Below, one piece after another: positions 12,786 to 23,329 of a stretch of DNA of 64,000 bases; the first letter of the stretch is position 1; each line of letters opens with the position of its first letter. This stretch comes from Blasia pusilla (Eukaryota; Marchantiophyta; Marchantiopsida; Blasiales), in NCBI GenBank assembly GCA_050084515.1, contig CM114275.1, positions 24,118,001 through 24,182,000 of the forward strand, read 5' to 3'. Under the pieces are notes generated by a model, which was given only the letters and a program-made list of their open reading frames with translations, was not told where the DNA came from and ran no database searches. A program made the translations under genes and the position numbers.

Positions 12786-14822
12786 TATGAATTGTTGTAG
12801 TGTCATTGATTGAACATATTTTCTCCTTACACTACCATCGGTTTAAAATTCCGCGTCATAGTATAGCCACGAGAATAAATGTTATAAAAGCACCATGCAG
12901 GCCATTATGAATTATGAATGACTTTTTTGGATGGCATTTTCCGCATACCCAAGTTGCACCTATTACACTCGACTTCTTTGAAACTCTACTTTCTACACGC
13001 TTGCAATTTTGTATAAAGGGTTTTGACAAGTCTAAAACTTCCACCTAAAAATGGCAACATAATTCAAAATCCCATTATTGTTGATGAAGGCTATCCTCAC
13101 TTATCTTGGCTTATGGCTCCCTATCCAAGAGCAATTGGGAGAAAGGAGTATTGGAACCATCTATACTCCTCCCTCAACTCATCCACACAATGTATATGGA
13201 AAGAGCATTTGGGCGCCTCAAAGGCTTATGGTTAATTCTCAATTGACTCATTTATTATCCAAATTTGGATAATTTATCAAAAATGATATTTTCTTGTTGT
13301 ATCCTCTACGAAATCGTGATTGATAAGGGTTACCATGCTCCATATGGAGTGTTCAAAGTTATAAGAACAACATGATCTCGATCTACCACAAAGGTTCATA
13401 AGCTTATGTGTGTAACCCAAGCCTCTCATTAGGAAAGTGGGTTTGGTTTGACATAAAAGAGAGTACACACCATTGAGAGTTTGGTGTGAGACCTTGTGAG
13501 CGATTTGATCAATTTACAAGGAGAGAATGAGAGATTGAGAGAGCTTGTATGGAGGAGCTCGCCGGTCACTCGCTGTTGGTGCAGGTTGGGGATCGTGTTC
13601 CCCGTTCAACGGCTCACGGAAGTGCTCACGGGAGCAACAGCTGCTCCGTTTGCTATTTTTTTGTTCGATTTTTTTGTGTAGGAGAGTGGCAAACAGAAGC
13701 GTTGCCAAAATTTGGTTAGAAATTGAGTATGGGGGCAGGTTTCCCCATATCGGTGCTCTCGAGAGTACCTTGTAACTTGCTGGTTGTTATGTTTTCAGGT
13801 TTGCAATTTTTGTTGGGAGAAATCAGCGCGGAAGCATTGCTGAATTTTTCTTATGAGTGTAGATTGAAGGGTTGCACGATAGTCCCCATTTGTTTTTTTA
13901 TTCGAAGGTTGAATGAAGAAACCAATTTAATGTTGTTGAAAATTGGGATGTTGTGCATGTTGTGAAAGAAATGGTGCACAATTTGAACATGCAAACAATA
14001 AGTTATGATTATTTTTGTGGAGTTGCGTAAGCCACCACGAGATGTGGGCGAGAGCAGTCATGATTGCCTACATCACCAGTGCAACAACGTGGATTTCGAG
14101 AGAGGTCTGTGGCACCATGAGTCATAGAGGATATCAGGAGGTTGTGCCACAGAGATCCCCACCTTCATATGCGGCTCAGCAACAACAACCTGCGATTATT
14201 TGTTAGGCATGTGGTGGAGCCCATCATTAGCATGATTACACTTGTCAAGGTCATGGATGCATGCCTCAGCATGGAACGCGGTGGAAGAAATAGTGCACGA
14301 TTTCATTGGGTGAGCATGAAGTTACGATAATTTTCGTGGGGCTGCCATAGCCACCATTCCAAGGTGTGAGTGAAATTCTCAAAATTTTTGGATGAAGATC
14401 CATGGTGAGAGGTAAGAAAGTAAAAAATTTGTGTGATTAGTGGATAGGACAAGGACAAATTCACTTGGAGGTGGAAGAATTTTTTTTCGAAGGTTTGACC
14501 CACCATTTGGGGGCAAATTTAGCAAGCATCCACTTTGGGGTAAAATTAGAAGTGGACCCAATTTTCTTGGGGGGGTATTGTAGTAAGAAGTCAAAAAGAG
14601 TGGAGGCGACGTCCGCCCTACTGCGTGTCGTTCACGACGGATGTTGGTTGCAAGGCGCAACCACGTTTTGACCCCCACAGTTTCTTAGCCCGCCGTCCCG
14701 TTACTAGCCGCCTCGTCGCCGTGAGTGGAGTCGCGATGTCTTGCTTGGCTTCTACCGTCATTCGAAACTAGAGCCGCCATGTGGTCATGACCCATCTTCC
14801 GTCTTCGTGTATCCGCGGCCGC
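12786..14822. other. Intergenic with a worn ~320-bp tandem duplication
   Basis: No gene recognised. About 13967-14050 and 14287-14366 are related (GAAAT.GTGCAC.ATTT, then AAGTTA.GAT.ATTTT.GTGG and AGCCACCA), about 320 bp apart in direct orientation. Base composition becomes GC-rich from about 14600 into the Harbinger insertion site. Confidence 0.4.
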
Positions 14823-15068
14823 ATTAGGGCGTCTCAGAGTTTGTTTGTAGGGGCGGACGTCAAAGTCCATAACTCCCCTTTACGTCCAAATGCCGTTTGG
14901 AGTGCGGGGCGCCGTTGGAGGTGGACGCACACCCCTTTACGTCACGTGCTGAATCCGACGTCTCGTGAGTCAGCCTTGCACAAAGCGCCCGAACCTCCCC
15001 ATGCCCTTCCCAACTCGGCTGGTGCTAAGACAAGTATGCACTCCTCTTGTGTTGGCTCGGAAGTGCTT

Positions 15069-15143
15069 GCTGTCTGATTCGGATGCTCCCAGGATAAGGA
15101 CGTGCTTGCTGTCTGATTCGGATGCTCCCAAGCTAAGGACGTG
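15069..15143 (+). repeat. 37-bp tandem repeat in the Harbinger left arm
   Basis: Two near-identical units containing CTGTCTGATTCGGATGCTCC follow each other. A third, diverged relative (GGCTGCTCCCAGGAGAACGA) lies near 15388-15412. Subterminal tandem motifs of this sort can be transposase-binding arrays; that is inference. Confidence 0.55.
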
Positions 15144-15823
15144 GGCACCTGATTGAGCTCCTGCTTTGCTGAACGACGTGTTTTGCTTTTGCTGCTTTGC
15201 TGAACGATGTGCATTGCTCTGCTGCGAGTTTAGCCTGATACTTCACTTCCCGTACTACATATCAGGTGGGGTGGGATTTCTAGATCCGCACACAAGGTGG
15301 CAATTGACAATCGTTGCAGCATGCTTGGTTTCCAATGCTTGTGGAGACCCTAGAAATCAGTATTCGTAGGCCAACAATTCCCAAAGTCTAATTTGGCTGC
15401 TCCCAGGAGAACGATGTGGGCAGCCCCTTTTAGAGTTGGTGCTTTCTTCGATGCTTTCTTTGCTATCTTGTGATTTTTTCCCAATCACATCCCGTACTAC
15501 ATTTCAGGTGGGATTTCTAGATCTTCGTATAAGGCCAAAGAAAATTAAGGTACCAAATCAGACTTCACTACCTTCAGAGAGAGAGCCGCTCTTGAGTTAG
15601 TACCCCGCCCCATTCTCTCCTGCTGACCTAGATTTTTTTGTCCATACTGAACCTACATCTTCTTGTGGGTTGCAGAGATTATCTAGGAATTGGTTATCGC
15701 TGAATAAGTTGATGTGCAAGTTCTGAGCAATCTGATCACTTCTACTTCGCAAATTTTGACCATGTTTGGTGAAAGCTTTGTTAAATTCTGAATTCAGAGC
15801 TACATTCAAGTTCACTCAAAACC

Positions 15824-17238
15824 ATGCCCAGATTGTCGGAGAGGCAATACCTCCTTCGAACCATAGAGAACCTCCTAGAAATGGAGATTGTATTCTTGGA
15901 TAGCTCAGATAATGAAGCAGGGACAGATGCTGCTCTCCTTTCAGACGAGAGTGAGTGGGATGTAGATGACATGGAACTCGACACACTTGATGAATCTCCA
16001 CATCTAGAACAATTTGAGGAGTCTGAAGTGGGCTCTTTATATGTGCGTGCTACACACTAGGTATCTCAATCCAAGAGAACAAATCAATAAGAGTACATAC
16101 TTTGTAGAAAACTACTTCCTTGACCTGCCCCCTAACGGCTTCCGTCAATTGACTCGCATGAACATGGAGTCCTTTACTCGCTTGGTTCACTTGATAGAGG
16201 ACCATCCTATCTTCATTTCCCCTTCAGGTAGGGAACAAGTCCCGGTTCCGATCCAGTTGGAAGTAGCATTAGACAGATTTGGACACAATGGGAATGGAGT
16301 TTCTTATGCACGTTCACTATTATTGTGGGGAGTGTCTGAAGGATCTATCCACAACTTTATGCTCCGTTGCATGACGGCATTGGAGGATAGGTTAGGAAAT
16401 CAAATCACATGGCCAGATCAAGCTGAGCGTGAGCGCATCTCCTGTGAATTTTCCAAGAAAGGTTTTCACCACTGTGTGGGCCTCATAGATGGGACCTTGC
16501 TGCCCTTGAGCCAACGACCAAAGTACAGTGGTGAGACTTACTACGATCGTAAGTCACGGTACTCAATAAATGCTCAAGTTGTGTGCGATGATTTTCATTG
16601 GTGAGTCTTCATTTTTTTTTATCCTTTCCTCTTATTGTGACCTCTTTGATCCAGTTTATACAATAAATCACCATGTCAGTGTTGTCCTTATTGCACGTAT
16701 GCCGGGGTCATGCCACGACTTCACTTGCTTAAAGCGTTCACCATTGTGGGGTTTGATGGGAAGTCGGTCAGTCTTTGGACAAGATGAATATTTACTCGGT
16801 GATTCTGGTTATTCACCACTTCCTCACCTTGTTCCAGCTTACAAGGGCTCTAGAGAAAAAGACGTTGAAGACTTTAATGCATGCCTTGCACATGCACGCG
16901 TGATCAATGAACACTGCATTGGAGTGCTGAAGTCAAGGTGGCATTCGTTGCGAGAACTTCGCACTCAATTGAAATGCAACCATAATAATACCCACTTGGT
17001 GAGATGGATCACTTGTTGTGCTATACTGCACAACTACGTATTGAACCAAAGGGATTTTTGGACTGAAGAAGATGGGCCCATTGTCATGGACAACCCGGAC
17101 GAGAACGCCTCGACAAGGGACCCCATCACCGGCAATAATTTGAGGCGGATGGGACTTAGTCGTAGATCGCAAGTGCAAGAGGCATGTTTACAGTTCAATC
17201 GACAACCAGGGGGTTTGCTTTGTAGGGCAGGGAGTTGA
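15824..17238 (+). CDS. PIF/Harbinger DDE transposase, one intron, one frame break near the N-terminus
   Basis: It would cut and reinsert the surrounding element. The conserved part starts in the frame opened at 16014 with NPREQ and VENYFLDLPPNGFRQL. An 79-bp intron (16601-16679, GTGAGT..CAG) joins VCDDFH to VVLIARMPGSCHD in phase. Catalytic residues are present: Asp of LIDGT (16488-16490), Asp of GDSGY (16801-16803) and Glu of NEHCIGVLKSRW (16909-16911), with exactly 35 residues between the last two, the D35E spacing of Harbinger enzymes. The C-terminal part has VRWITCCAILHNYV. An acidic N-terminal stretch (15824-16060) is in another frame and stops at 16058, so either there is an indel near 16040-16060 or translation starts at 16014. 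AATAAA lies at 17396-17401. Confidence 0.85.
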
Positions 17239-17928
17239 AGTTCAGGATTTAGGCCTAAGAGTTTGAGGAGATGGTTTGGACACATTGCTCAAGAATCTTT
17301 CTCAGTTACAGATGTGTCTACCATCTAGCGCAATTGGCAGATTAGGATTGGCTTTAAGAGTAGTTCCAGCATGTAATCTATACAGCACTTTTGGAAATAA
17401 AATTTTGACACTCATTTATAATCTTGGGTTTGTAATGATTTAGCATCCACTAAACTACTGTGAGAGCTTTCAAGGCAAGTAGACCCTACATTGTGTGGTG
17501 ATTTGATGATTCATGTCAAGAAAGGTAATTGTTGTTGCTGTAGAAACAACCCACTCGAGGTGACCAATGGAGGGTATTACATATAAAGAAACTCCTTCAC
17601 GCTCACTTCATTCACTACTAGGCTACAACAGGCACTACTTGATGAGTAAAGTCTATGTTGTTCAGCTGGTAGCACCAGACTCCTTCATCCATTTCAAAAC
17701 CATACATTCACAACCCAAAGGCTCTACGTTGGAAGTATCGTACATGGCAGCTAGTGTCCCAAAGACCTTCATGGACACCTTCCAGCTTCACACCAACACT
17801 CAGTATGGTCAGCACTCACATGATGTGAGTGCTCACCATATCTTGTATTAAACCTCCTTTTTTTCTTCCTCTCTAACTCTGTCACTCAAGGGCCATGGGT
17901 CTCACTTTGCTGAGGACATCTCATTAGA

Positions 17929-19030
17929 AACCTGAAGGAGCTACCTAAAGGACTCTGCTTTACAAGTAGTAGGTGACTTGACCGCTGTTTCATAAGCCCA
18001 ATGAGCTCTCATTACCATATCATTTCACCATGATAAATTGGGACTAGAACAACATTTATATGGTTATCTTCCTCTACAACGGTCGAAAGCATAAGCTCTA
18101 TAATTCATGTCTCAGTGCAACTCTTGAGTGATGGCAAGAGTCATGGAAAGAAAACTCCAGATCATAGCTTCAAGTGAAACCATATATCTCCCATCTCTAA
18201 AAAACAAGATATCTCAGAACTCAGTAGAAACGTGAAGGAGCCACCTAAAGGACTCTGCTTTACAAGTAGTAGATAACCTGACCGCTGTTTCATAAGCCCA
18301 ATGAGCCCTCATCACCAAACTCCTTCACCATGATAAATCGTGACTAGAACAGTTGTTAGGTGGTTATCTTCCTCACAAGCTGAATGTTCGCACCTTTTGG
18401 ACTTGGTGATCTTGTCCTTAGTGCCTTCCTCAACTTCCTTGGCTCAATTTCACCCTATTACCTCTCCTAGGCTTCCTAAATGAGTATTTGATTTCTGTGA
18501 GAGATTCCAGATCAACTTCTCTCTGCAATGAAGTTCCATCATACACCCACTACCCACCACAGTCTAAATACTGAATACTGCTCCTCACTCCCATTTTAAG
18601 ACACCAAGTTACATATAGATTCAGTGGGCCTTCCCACTCCAGGAAGAGGAAGGATGACTCAGAGGGAGAACTAGTGCAAGAAATGGAGAAGAAATCATAC
18701 CCACCTTCGCATTTTGCCTCGCCTTAGTGGCAGCTTCTTTTAATCTTTTGTGTACACATAAACTGAAGTGACACTTACTGAGAACAACCCAAGAGAGTGC
18801 AAGTTCATCCAAAGGGTCACCAAAGGGTGCTCTCAGGCTGAAACGACAAGTGGTAGATCGCACTGTGAAATCTCTCCATTTGACCAACGGTCGAAAGCAT
18901 AAGCTCTATGCATTCTGAGTCTCAGTGCAACTCTTGAGTGTCAGCAAGAGTCATGGAAATAAAACTCCAGATCATAGGTTCAAGTGAAACCAGATATCTC
19001 CCAGCTCTAAAGAACAAGATATCTCACAAC
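17929..19030 (+). repeat. Duplicated non-coding blocks inside the Harbinger element
   Basis: Block a (17929-18077) recurs at 18228-18373, sharing ACCTAAAGGACTCTGCTTTA and CGCTGTTTCATAAGCCCAAT. Block b (18083-18217) recurs at 18893-19029, sharing TCGAAAGCATAAGCTCTAT and TCTCAGTGCAACTCTTGAGT. The order a-b-a'-b' suggests one duplication followed by an insertion of about 500 bp between a' and b'. No ORF in this spacer looks coding. Confidence 0.7.
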
Positions 19031-19260
19031 TTTGGAAAACAAATATCTCATAGCTCTGACACCAGATATCTCACAGCTTTGAAAACAAGACTCATTGGAA
19101 CCAGATAGGAACAAATTTTGAACTTTATCGACAGTAGGAAAAAATTTTGAACTTTATTGAGATATAGTACTTGAGTACAACACATCAAATTGCTCTCAGA
19201 TGTGCATAGCATTTGTGTACACCTAAACTGAAGTCAACTTTACTGAACTTGACAACTTGA

Positions 19261-20397
19261 CTACTTTGTCAAATATGATTCTTCAATTGAAGTCATCAAA
19301 TCGACAATACTTTTAATATCTTCAGGTGATTTCCCTGCTTTGACGAGCTCAATCATCAACTTTGTTCTTCCTTCTAGTTTTATGCGCTTCAAAGTTTCCT
19401 TCTCTAATCTTTCCTCAGCCTCTCTTACTGCTCTTCTCTCCTCTACCATGGCAAGTCTGAACCTTTCCTTTGACTCTAGAAGTGAATTCCTGAAATCTTG
19501 TTGGGACCTAGAGATTTCAGCTTTTTGCTTCAGACCCTCTTGATAAGCCGCCAACAAAGTGCTCTTCATACTTTGAGGTTGGGGACTAGAGGTCGGATTT
19601 GAGCTTGCTGACTTGCTCTTCCTCGCAACCTGGGCAATTGTCCTTGATCCTTCTACACTTACTTGCTGATCTTGTTCAGTTGTCTGGTTGTTGTGCACCA
19701 TGTGAACTGGTGGCATATCAATTTCTTGGTCCTCTTCATCTGTCGGGACCGTCCATTCGTGCTGAAGACAACCATCATTCAAGAACTCGTCGCCAACCTG
19801 GCTATCAAGCCATTGGTGTTGAAGTTCAGGTGACGCTTGTAGAGTAGTACCTGAATCGGTGGTCTGTTCTTGAGCAGTATCTGGAGATATCGATGTTGGA
19901 GATGACAAATGCTGCAATCCAAGGGCAGCAAGGGCAGGGGGGTCAACGTTGACTCGATGTCCAAAGATTACATCCATTCGATAGAAGAATGGGCATCGTA
20001 GATTCATCTTGTCTTCTAGTGTCAATCCAGCAGCAATATCACTGTCTGTCAAGCCACCCCCTGTAGTTGTAATGAGATCTTTGGCCTTCTTGTATGCTTG
20101 TACATACCTATCAAACTTCTTTTGCAAGACAATCCCAATGACAGGTGGGAAGCCGGCTTTTTGTAGATAGAGAGCCATAACTCCAAATGCGGTGGCTTTG
20201 GATTGTACTCTACCTCCAATTTTAGTCTTCCGCCCAGCACCATGCAATGCAGCAAAGTTCTCAGGTTCTTCACAATATTCCACAATCTTCTCATAATCAT
20301 TATATTGCATACGAAATCTCTCTGTGTGACCAGTTTTCAGTGCAAGTGATCCTTGCATCTTGCTTGACGTCTTGGTGACTGTATGTCGGAAAGCCAT
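19261..20397 (-). CDS. Harbinger partner protein (second gene of the element)
   Basis: It faces the transposase within the same TIR-bounded element, so it is most likely the accessory protein these transposons need for DNA binding and nuclear import; that role is inferred from position. The first true ATG is at 20395-20397. The frame is open further upstream (to just after a stop near 20490), so a spliced N-terminus is possible. From that ATG it has 378 residues. The N-terminal third has a basic block around GAGRKTKIGGRVQSKATAF and a block FDRYVQAYKKAKDLI...GLTLEDKMNLRCPFFYRMD. The middle is Gln/Ser/Thr-rich. The end is a charged predicted coiled coil (about KQKAEISRSQQDF to LEKETLKRIKLEG). 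I do not see the Trp spacing of the Myb/SANT domain usual in plant PIF partners. Confidence 0.7.
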   Translation of the reverse strand: MAFRHTVTKTSSKMQGSLALKTGHTERFRMQYNDYEKIVEYCEEPENFAALHGAGRKTKIGGRVQSKATAFGVMALYLQKAGFPPVIGIVLQKKFDRYVQAYKKAKDLITTTGGGLTDSDIAAGLTLEDKMNLRCPFFYRMDVIFGHRVNVDPPALAALGLQHLSSPTSISPDTAQEQTTDSGTTLQASPELQHQWLDSQVGDEFLNDGCLQHEWTVPTDEEDQEIDMPPVHMVHNNQTTEQDQQVSVEGSRTIAQVARKSKSASSNPTSSPQPQSMKSTLLAAYQEGLKQKAEISRSQQDFRNSLLESKERFRLAMVEERRAVREAEERLEKETLKRIKLEGRTKLMIELVKAGKSPEDIKSIVDLMTSIEESYLTK

Positions 20398-21252
20398 ACT
20401 ATCGTGAGCAGTACTACTCTCTTCGGAGGCAGGTATATCCAAGTGAGAACTCTTTCCTGCTCTTGCACCCTCTACAACCCACCAGGCTCCTTACTAATGG
20501 GAACATGCTTCAGACCTTACCATCTCACTTCGTAGGGAGGCCTTGACGAAACGTTCAAAGTGCAGCAAACAAAAAGAGCTCCGATTGCAAAGAAAACAAT
20601 TTCTACTACCAATTGGAATCAGAGAAAACTCAATTGAGACAAAACGAGGGCATGACAGATGCAAGGCGGTTAGAATTCTCACCAGGAAGTCGACCACGAA
20701 TAGTGCAAATTCTTTCACTCTCCATACTTATGTAGTAATTTTGCCTTGTTGGATCTCTGCACTTCAAATTGATAGTGGAGGAAAGTAATTGCTGCGCACT
20801 ATCCTGGCTTGCAAATTTTGTAACAGCCTACCCAAGAAACCACTCCCGCTTTTCTCACCATAACTCTCAGCCCGCCAAAGGAAAATTTGATTGGGAACGT
20901 ACGTAAGTGAGAAAACAAATCTCTTCTCGTATGTACTGGTGCTGATTTTTCAATGCTGCAACCATTTCCAATCAGCAAAGGATCCGCTAGCCATCGTGGA
21001 GCAATTGTTTTCTGTACTTTTCCTGGGTTCAAATTTGTAGGGCCACGACGCCAGTGCACGTCTCATGAGTCCCGTAAGTGCATTTGATGAGACGCCGCCC
21101 ACCCTTTTTTCAGGACATCGTGGCCATTGAGAATCTGTATGGCACCATACAAGATGAGGTACCCCAAGACGTAAAAGTGGACCGTCCCATTTTTACGGCT
21201 TAGGGGTGAGGACGTCCTGCGCCTTACGACGCACTAACTGAGACACCCTATT

Positions 21253-23060
21253 GCCGCCTTGAGTGCGTGCCCGTCCCCACGTTACCGTCTTGAGCACTTG
21301 CCGGTCCCTCAGATGCCGCGATTGCAGCCTCTGTCGCCGAGTTCCAGATGCTGCCACCGGGTTTAGGGTGACGGTTCGACATGCCAGCCGCCGCCGTTCT
21401 GCCGACCCTCCTATCCTCGGCTACCGCAGCCTCGGCTTCGCTGTCCGCCCTTACCGTGGCTACCGCAGACCTTGCGTCCGGCTATAGAGTGATAATTTGC
21501 GCTTGTTGTCCAGACCAGATTTAGAACAAGACCTGAAATTTAAGGAGCACACACCTCTACTTCTGAGATTTCCTAGCAGGCTTAGTCACTTTTGGTATGA
21601 ATTGTGTGGCCTCTACCTCGGGTGTAGAGCATCTCAGTTGAGATAATGAACACTCCTCTTTGGAAGTGCTTGTACTAGATGTACTTTTCTATTTCTTGGT
21701 GGAAAACTTTCCGATCGTGCCTTGTTTGTCATTGGTGGGTCTCCTCAAGCCGTATTGTGGGAAACCTACTTTCGCTTTAACTACATTGGGAGTCTCCATT
21801 TCCTAAATAGGCCGTGGAAAATAGCCTTTGCCTCATTCATTTGCCTCTTCCTCAAAAAGAGGGCTCAACCTTGTCCCCCAAGCAGGGTTGCCTTCCAACT
21901 TTGACTTTTTCCATGCGGAAGGCCACATACAATCTTCTTGGGAAATAGGTGACTATGGCGCACTGAAAGAATTTGGCGACTTTATACCATTATGTGTTTT
22001 TGCATGATCATTGTCTTTTGACAAACTCTTCCCCTTGGCTTGTGGTGATTTCATAGCAGTTCTCCTCGTTGCCATTGTATCAATGTTGTTTAAGTGCACA
22101 TGTTGCTTCACCGAAATCTTTGCAGAGTTTGGAAGGAGCTGAAGGAGCACAGAAAGTTGGTGCGACTCTCATAGAGAATCAACCCATACGTTGCTGAGCT
22201 AAAGTGATTGAAGCGTTCGGATCATAGAAAGGCGATAGAGGTAGGAGAATGAAACCATTGTAGAGATGAAGGATGAGAAGTGTTTGAGCGAAGAAAGTTG
22301 ATCGGAACAAAGATAGTCGATGGAGTTGGCTATTTGAGATAAAGGAGTTGTTGCAAGCGTTAAAGTTGTTTGGAGATGGAAACTTGGAGCCGTTGGAGAG
22401 GCAACTTGGAGTTAGTAGACATAGCAAGAACTCTCTGAGTGTGTTATAAAAGCAAACAAAAGTTTAGGAGGTAGTAGTAGAGCCACATGACAATGCAACA
22501 CTACCATACATGTAAGAGTAGTAATCTCAAGTGCATTCCTAGTAGAAGATCAAAAACTTTCCATGAATGCGTTCTACTTAATAAAAGATGCTCTAACATT
22601 GGACTCATAGAGGCCAATATTTCTTGTAGGTACGTGACATATTCAAATCTTGCAGTGTCACCATGGTATACATGCACAAATATAGTGACGTATCTAGAGT
22701 GTCTTCATGCATAGTTATGTTGAAAAATCTACTGAGTTGTCTTAGATTACGAAACTCTAATTTGGAAACTGGTCTCCACATCAACGGTTGATGTTTTCGC
22801 AATTGTAATTATTAGGACGATAGTGGCGGCTCAAAAATTCAAATCCACAAGTTATCTGGCCATCAACAATAACGGCTAGAGTGTGAAAACCTAACTGCCA
22901 TACGAATGAAAAAAATGTGAAAATGCGAGGACTTGAAGTAGTTTAAATTTTTTTTTAAAAGTTAGAAGAAAATGTGGGCCCTCCTATGAAAGATACGAGT
23001 CATTGTTGAAGCATTGTGCCACTTGTGAGGAGGAGGAGCAGTAAAAAACATAGTGACACT
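21253..23060. other. Intergenic, GC-rich host sequence then low-complexity DNA
   Basis: 21253-21490 is GC-rich like the sequence left of the Harbinger element, with repeated CCGC-type words (TACCGCAGCCTCGG, TACCGCAGACC). From 21500 on only short ORFs occur; none is recognised. Confidence 0.4.
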
Positions 23061-23077
23061 CTTCTATAATAGTATAG

Positions 23078-23078
23078 A
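23078..23078 (-). mobile_element. Helitron-like 5' terminus (end only)
   Basis: On the minus strand the sequence reads A|TCTATACTATTATAGAAGAG from 23078 towards lower coordinates, matching the 5' ends at 12615 and 35991. I found no convincing CTAGT 3' end for it. Confidence 0.35.
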
Positions 23079-23231
23079 TTGGATATATTATATATTTTTT
23101 ATTATAAGAGAATGTCACTCCAGTTTGTAAAATGTTCGTTGTGAATTGTGAATTGTTTAAAATCGCTTAATTATACATTTTGAATAGGTAATTCAAAATT
23201 ATACGTTATTTTTATTTCTCGTATTGTAATG

Positions 23232-23325
23232 ACTAGCCTAGTGGCTCAGACAATGAGCAATCCTATTTGCTAAAAACGACATATGTCACGAGGATGTTTG
23301 CAAAATGAAGTGGCACTCTCCAATA
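23232..23325 (-). mobile_element. Short Helitron-like remnant
   Basis: On the minus strand it starts near TATTATTATTGGAGAGTGCC, like the start at 34062, and ends GCCACTAGGCTAGT, like GCCCACTAGT at 34233. About 90 bp, strongly reduced. Confidence 0.3.
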
Positions 23326-23329
23326 ATAA

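Larger units (their letters stand above)
14826..21249. mobile_element. PIF/Harbinger DNA transposon with TIRs and 3-bp TSD
   Basis: The left end reads AGGGCGTCTCAG and the reverse complement of the right end AGGGTGTCTCAG (11 of 12 match). Weaker inverted similarity continues inward to a shared GGACGTC about 30 bp in. ATT flanks both sides (14823-14825 and 21250-21252), a 3-bp duplication as expected for this superfamily. Inside, a DDE transposase points right and a second gene points left, the classical two-gene Harbinger layout in convergent arrangement. The element is 6424 bp and sits in GC-rich host sequence. Internal short tandem copies at 15069-15143 (37-bp unit) and duplicated non-coding blocks at 17.9-19.0 kb are described separately. 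Confidence 0.85.
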
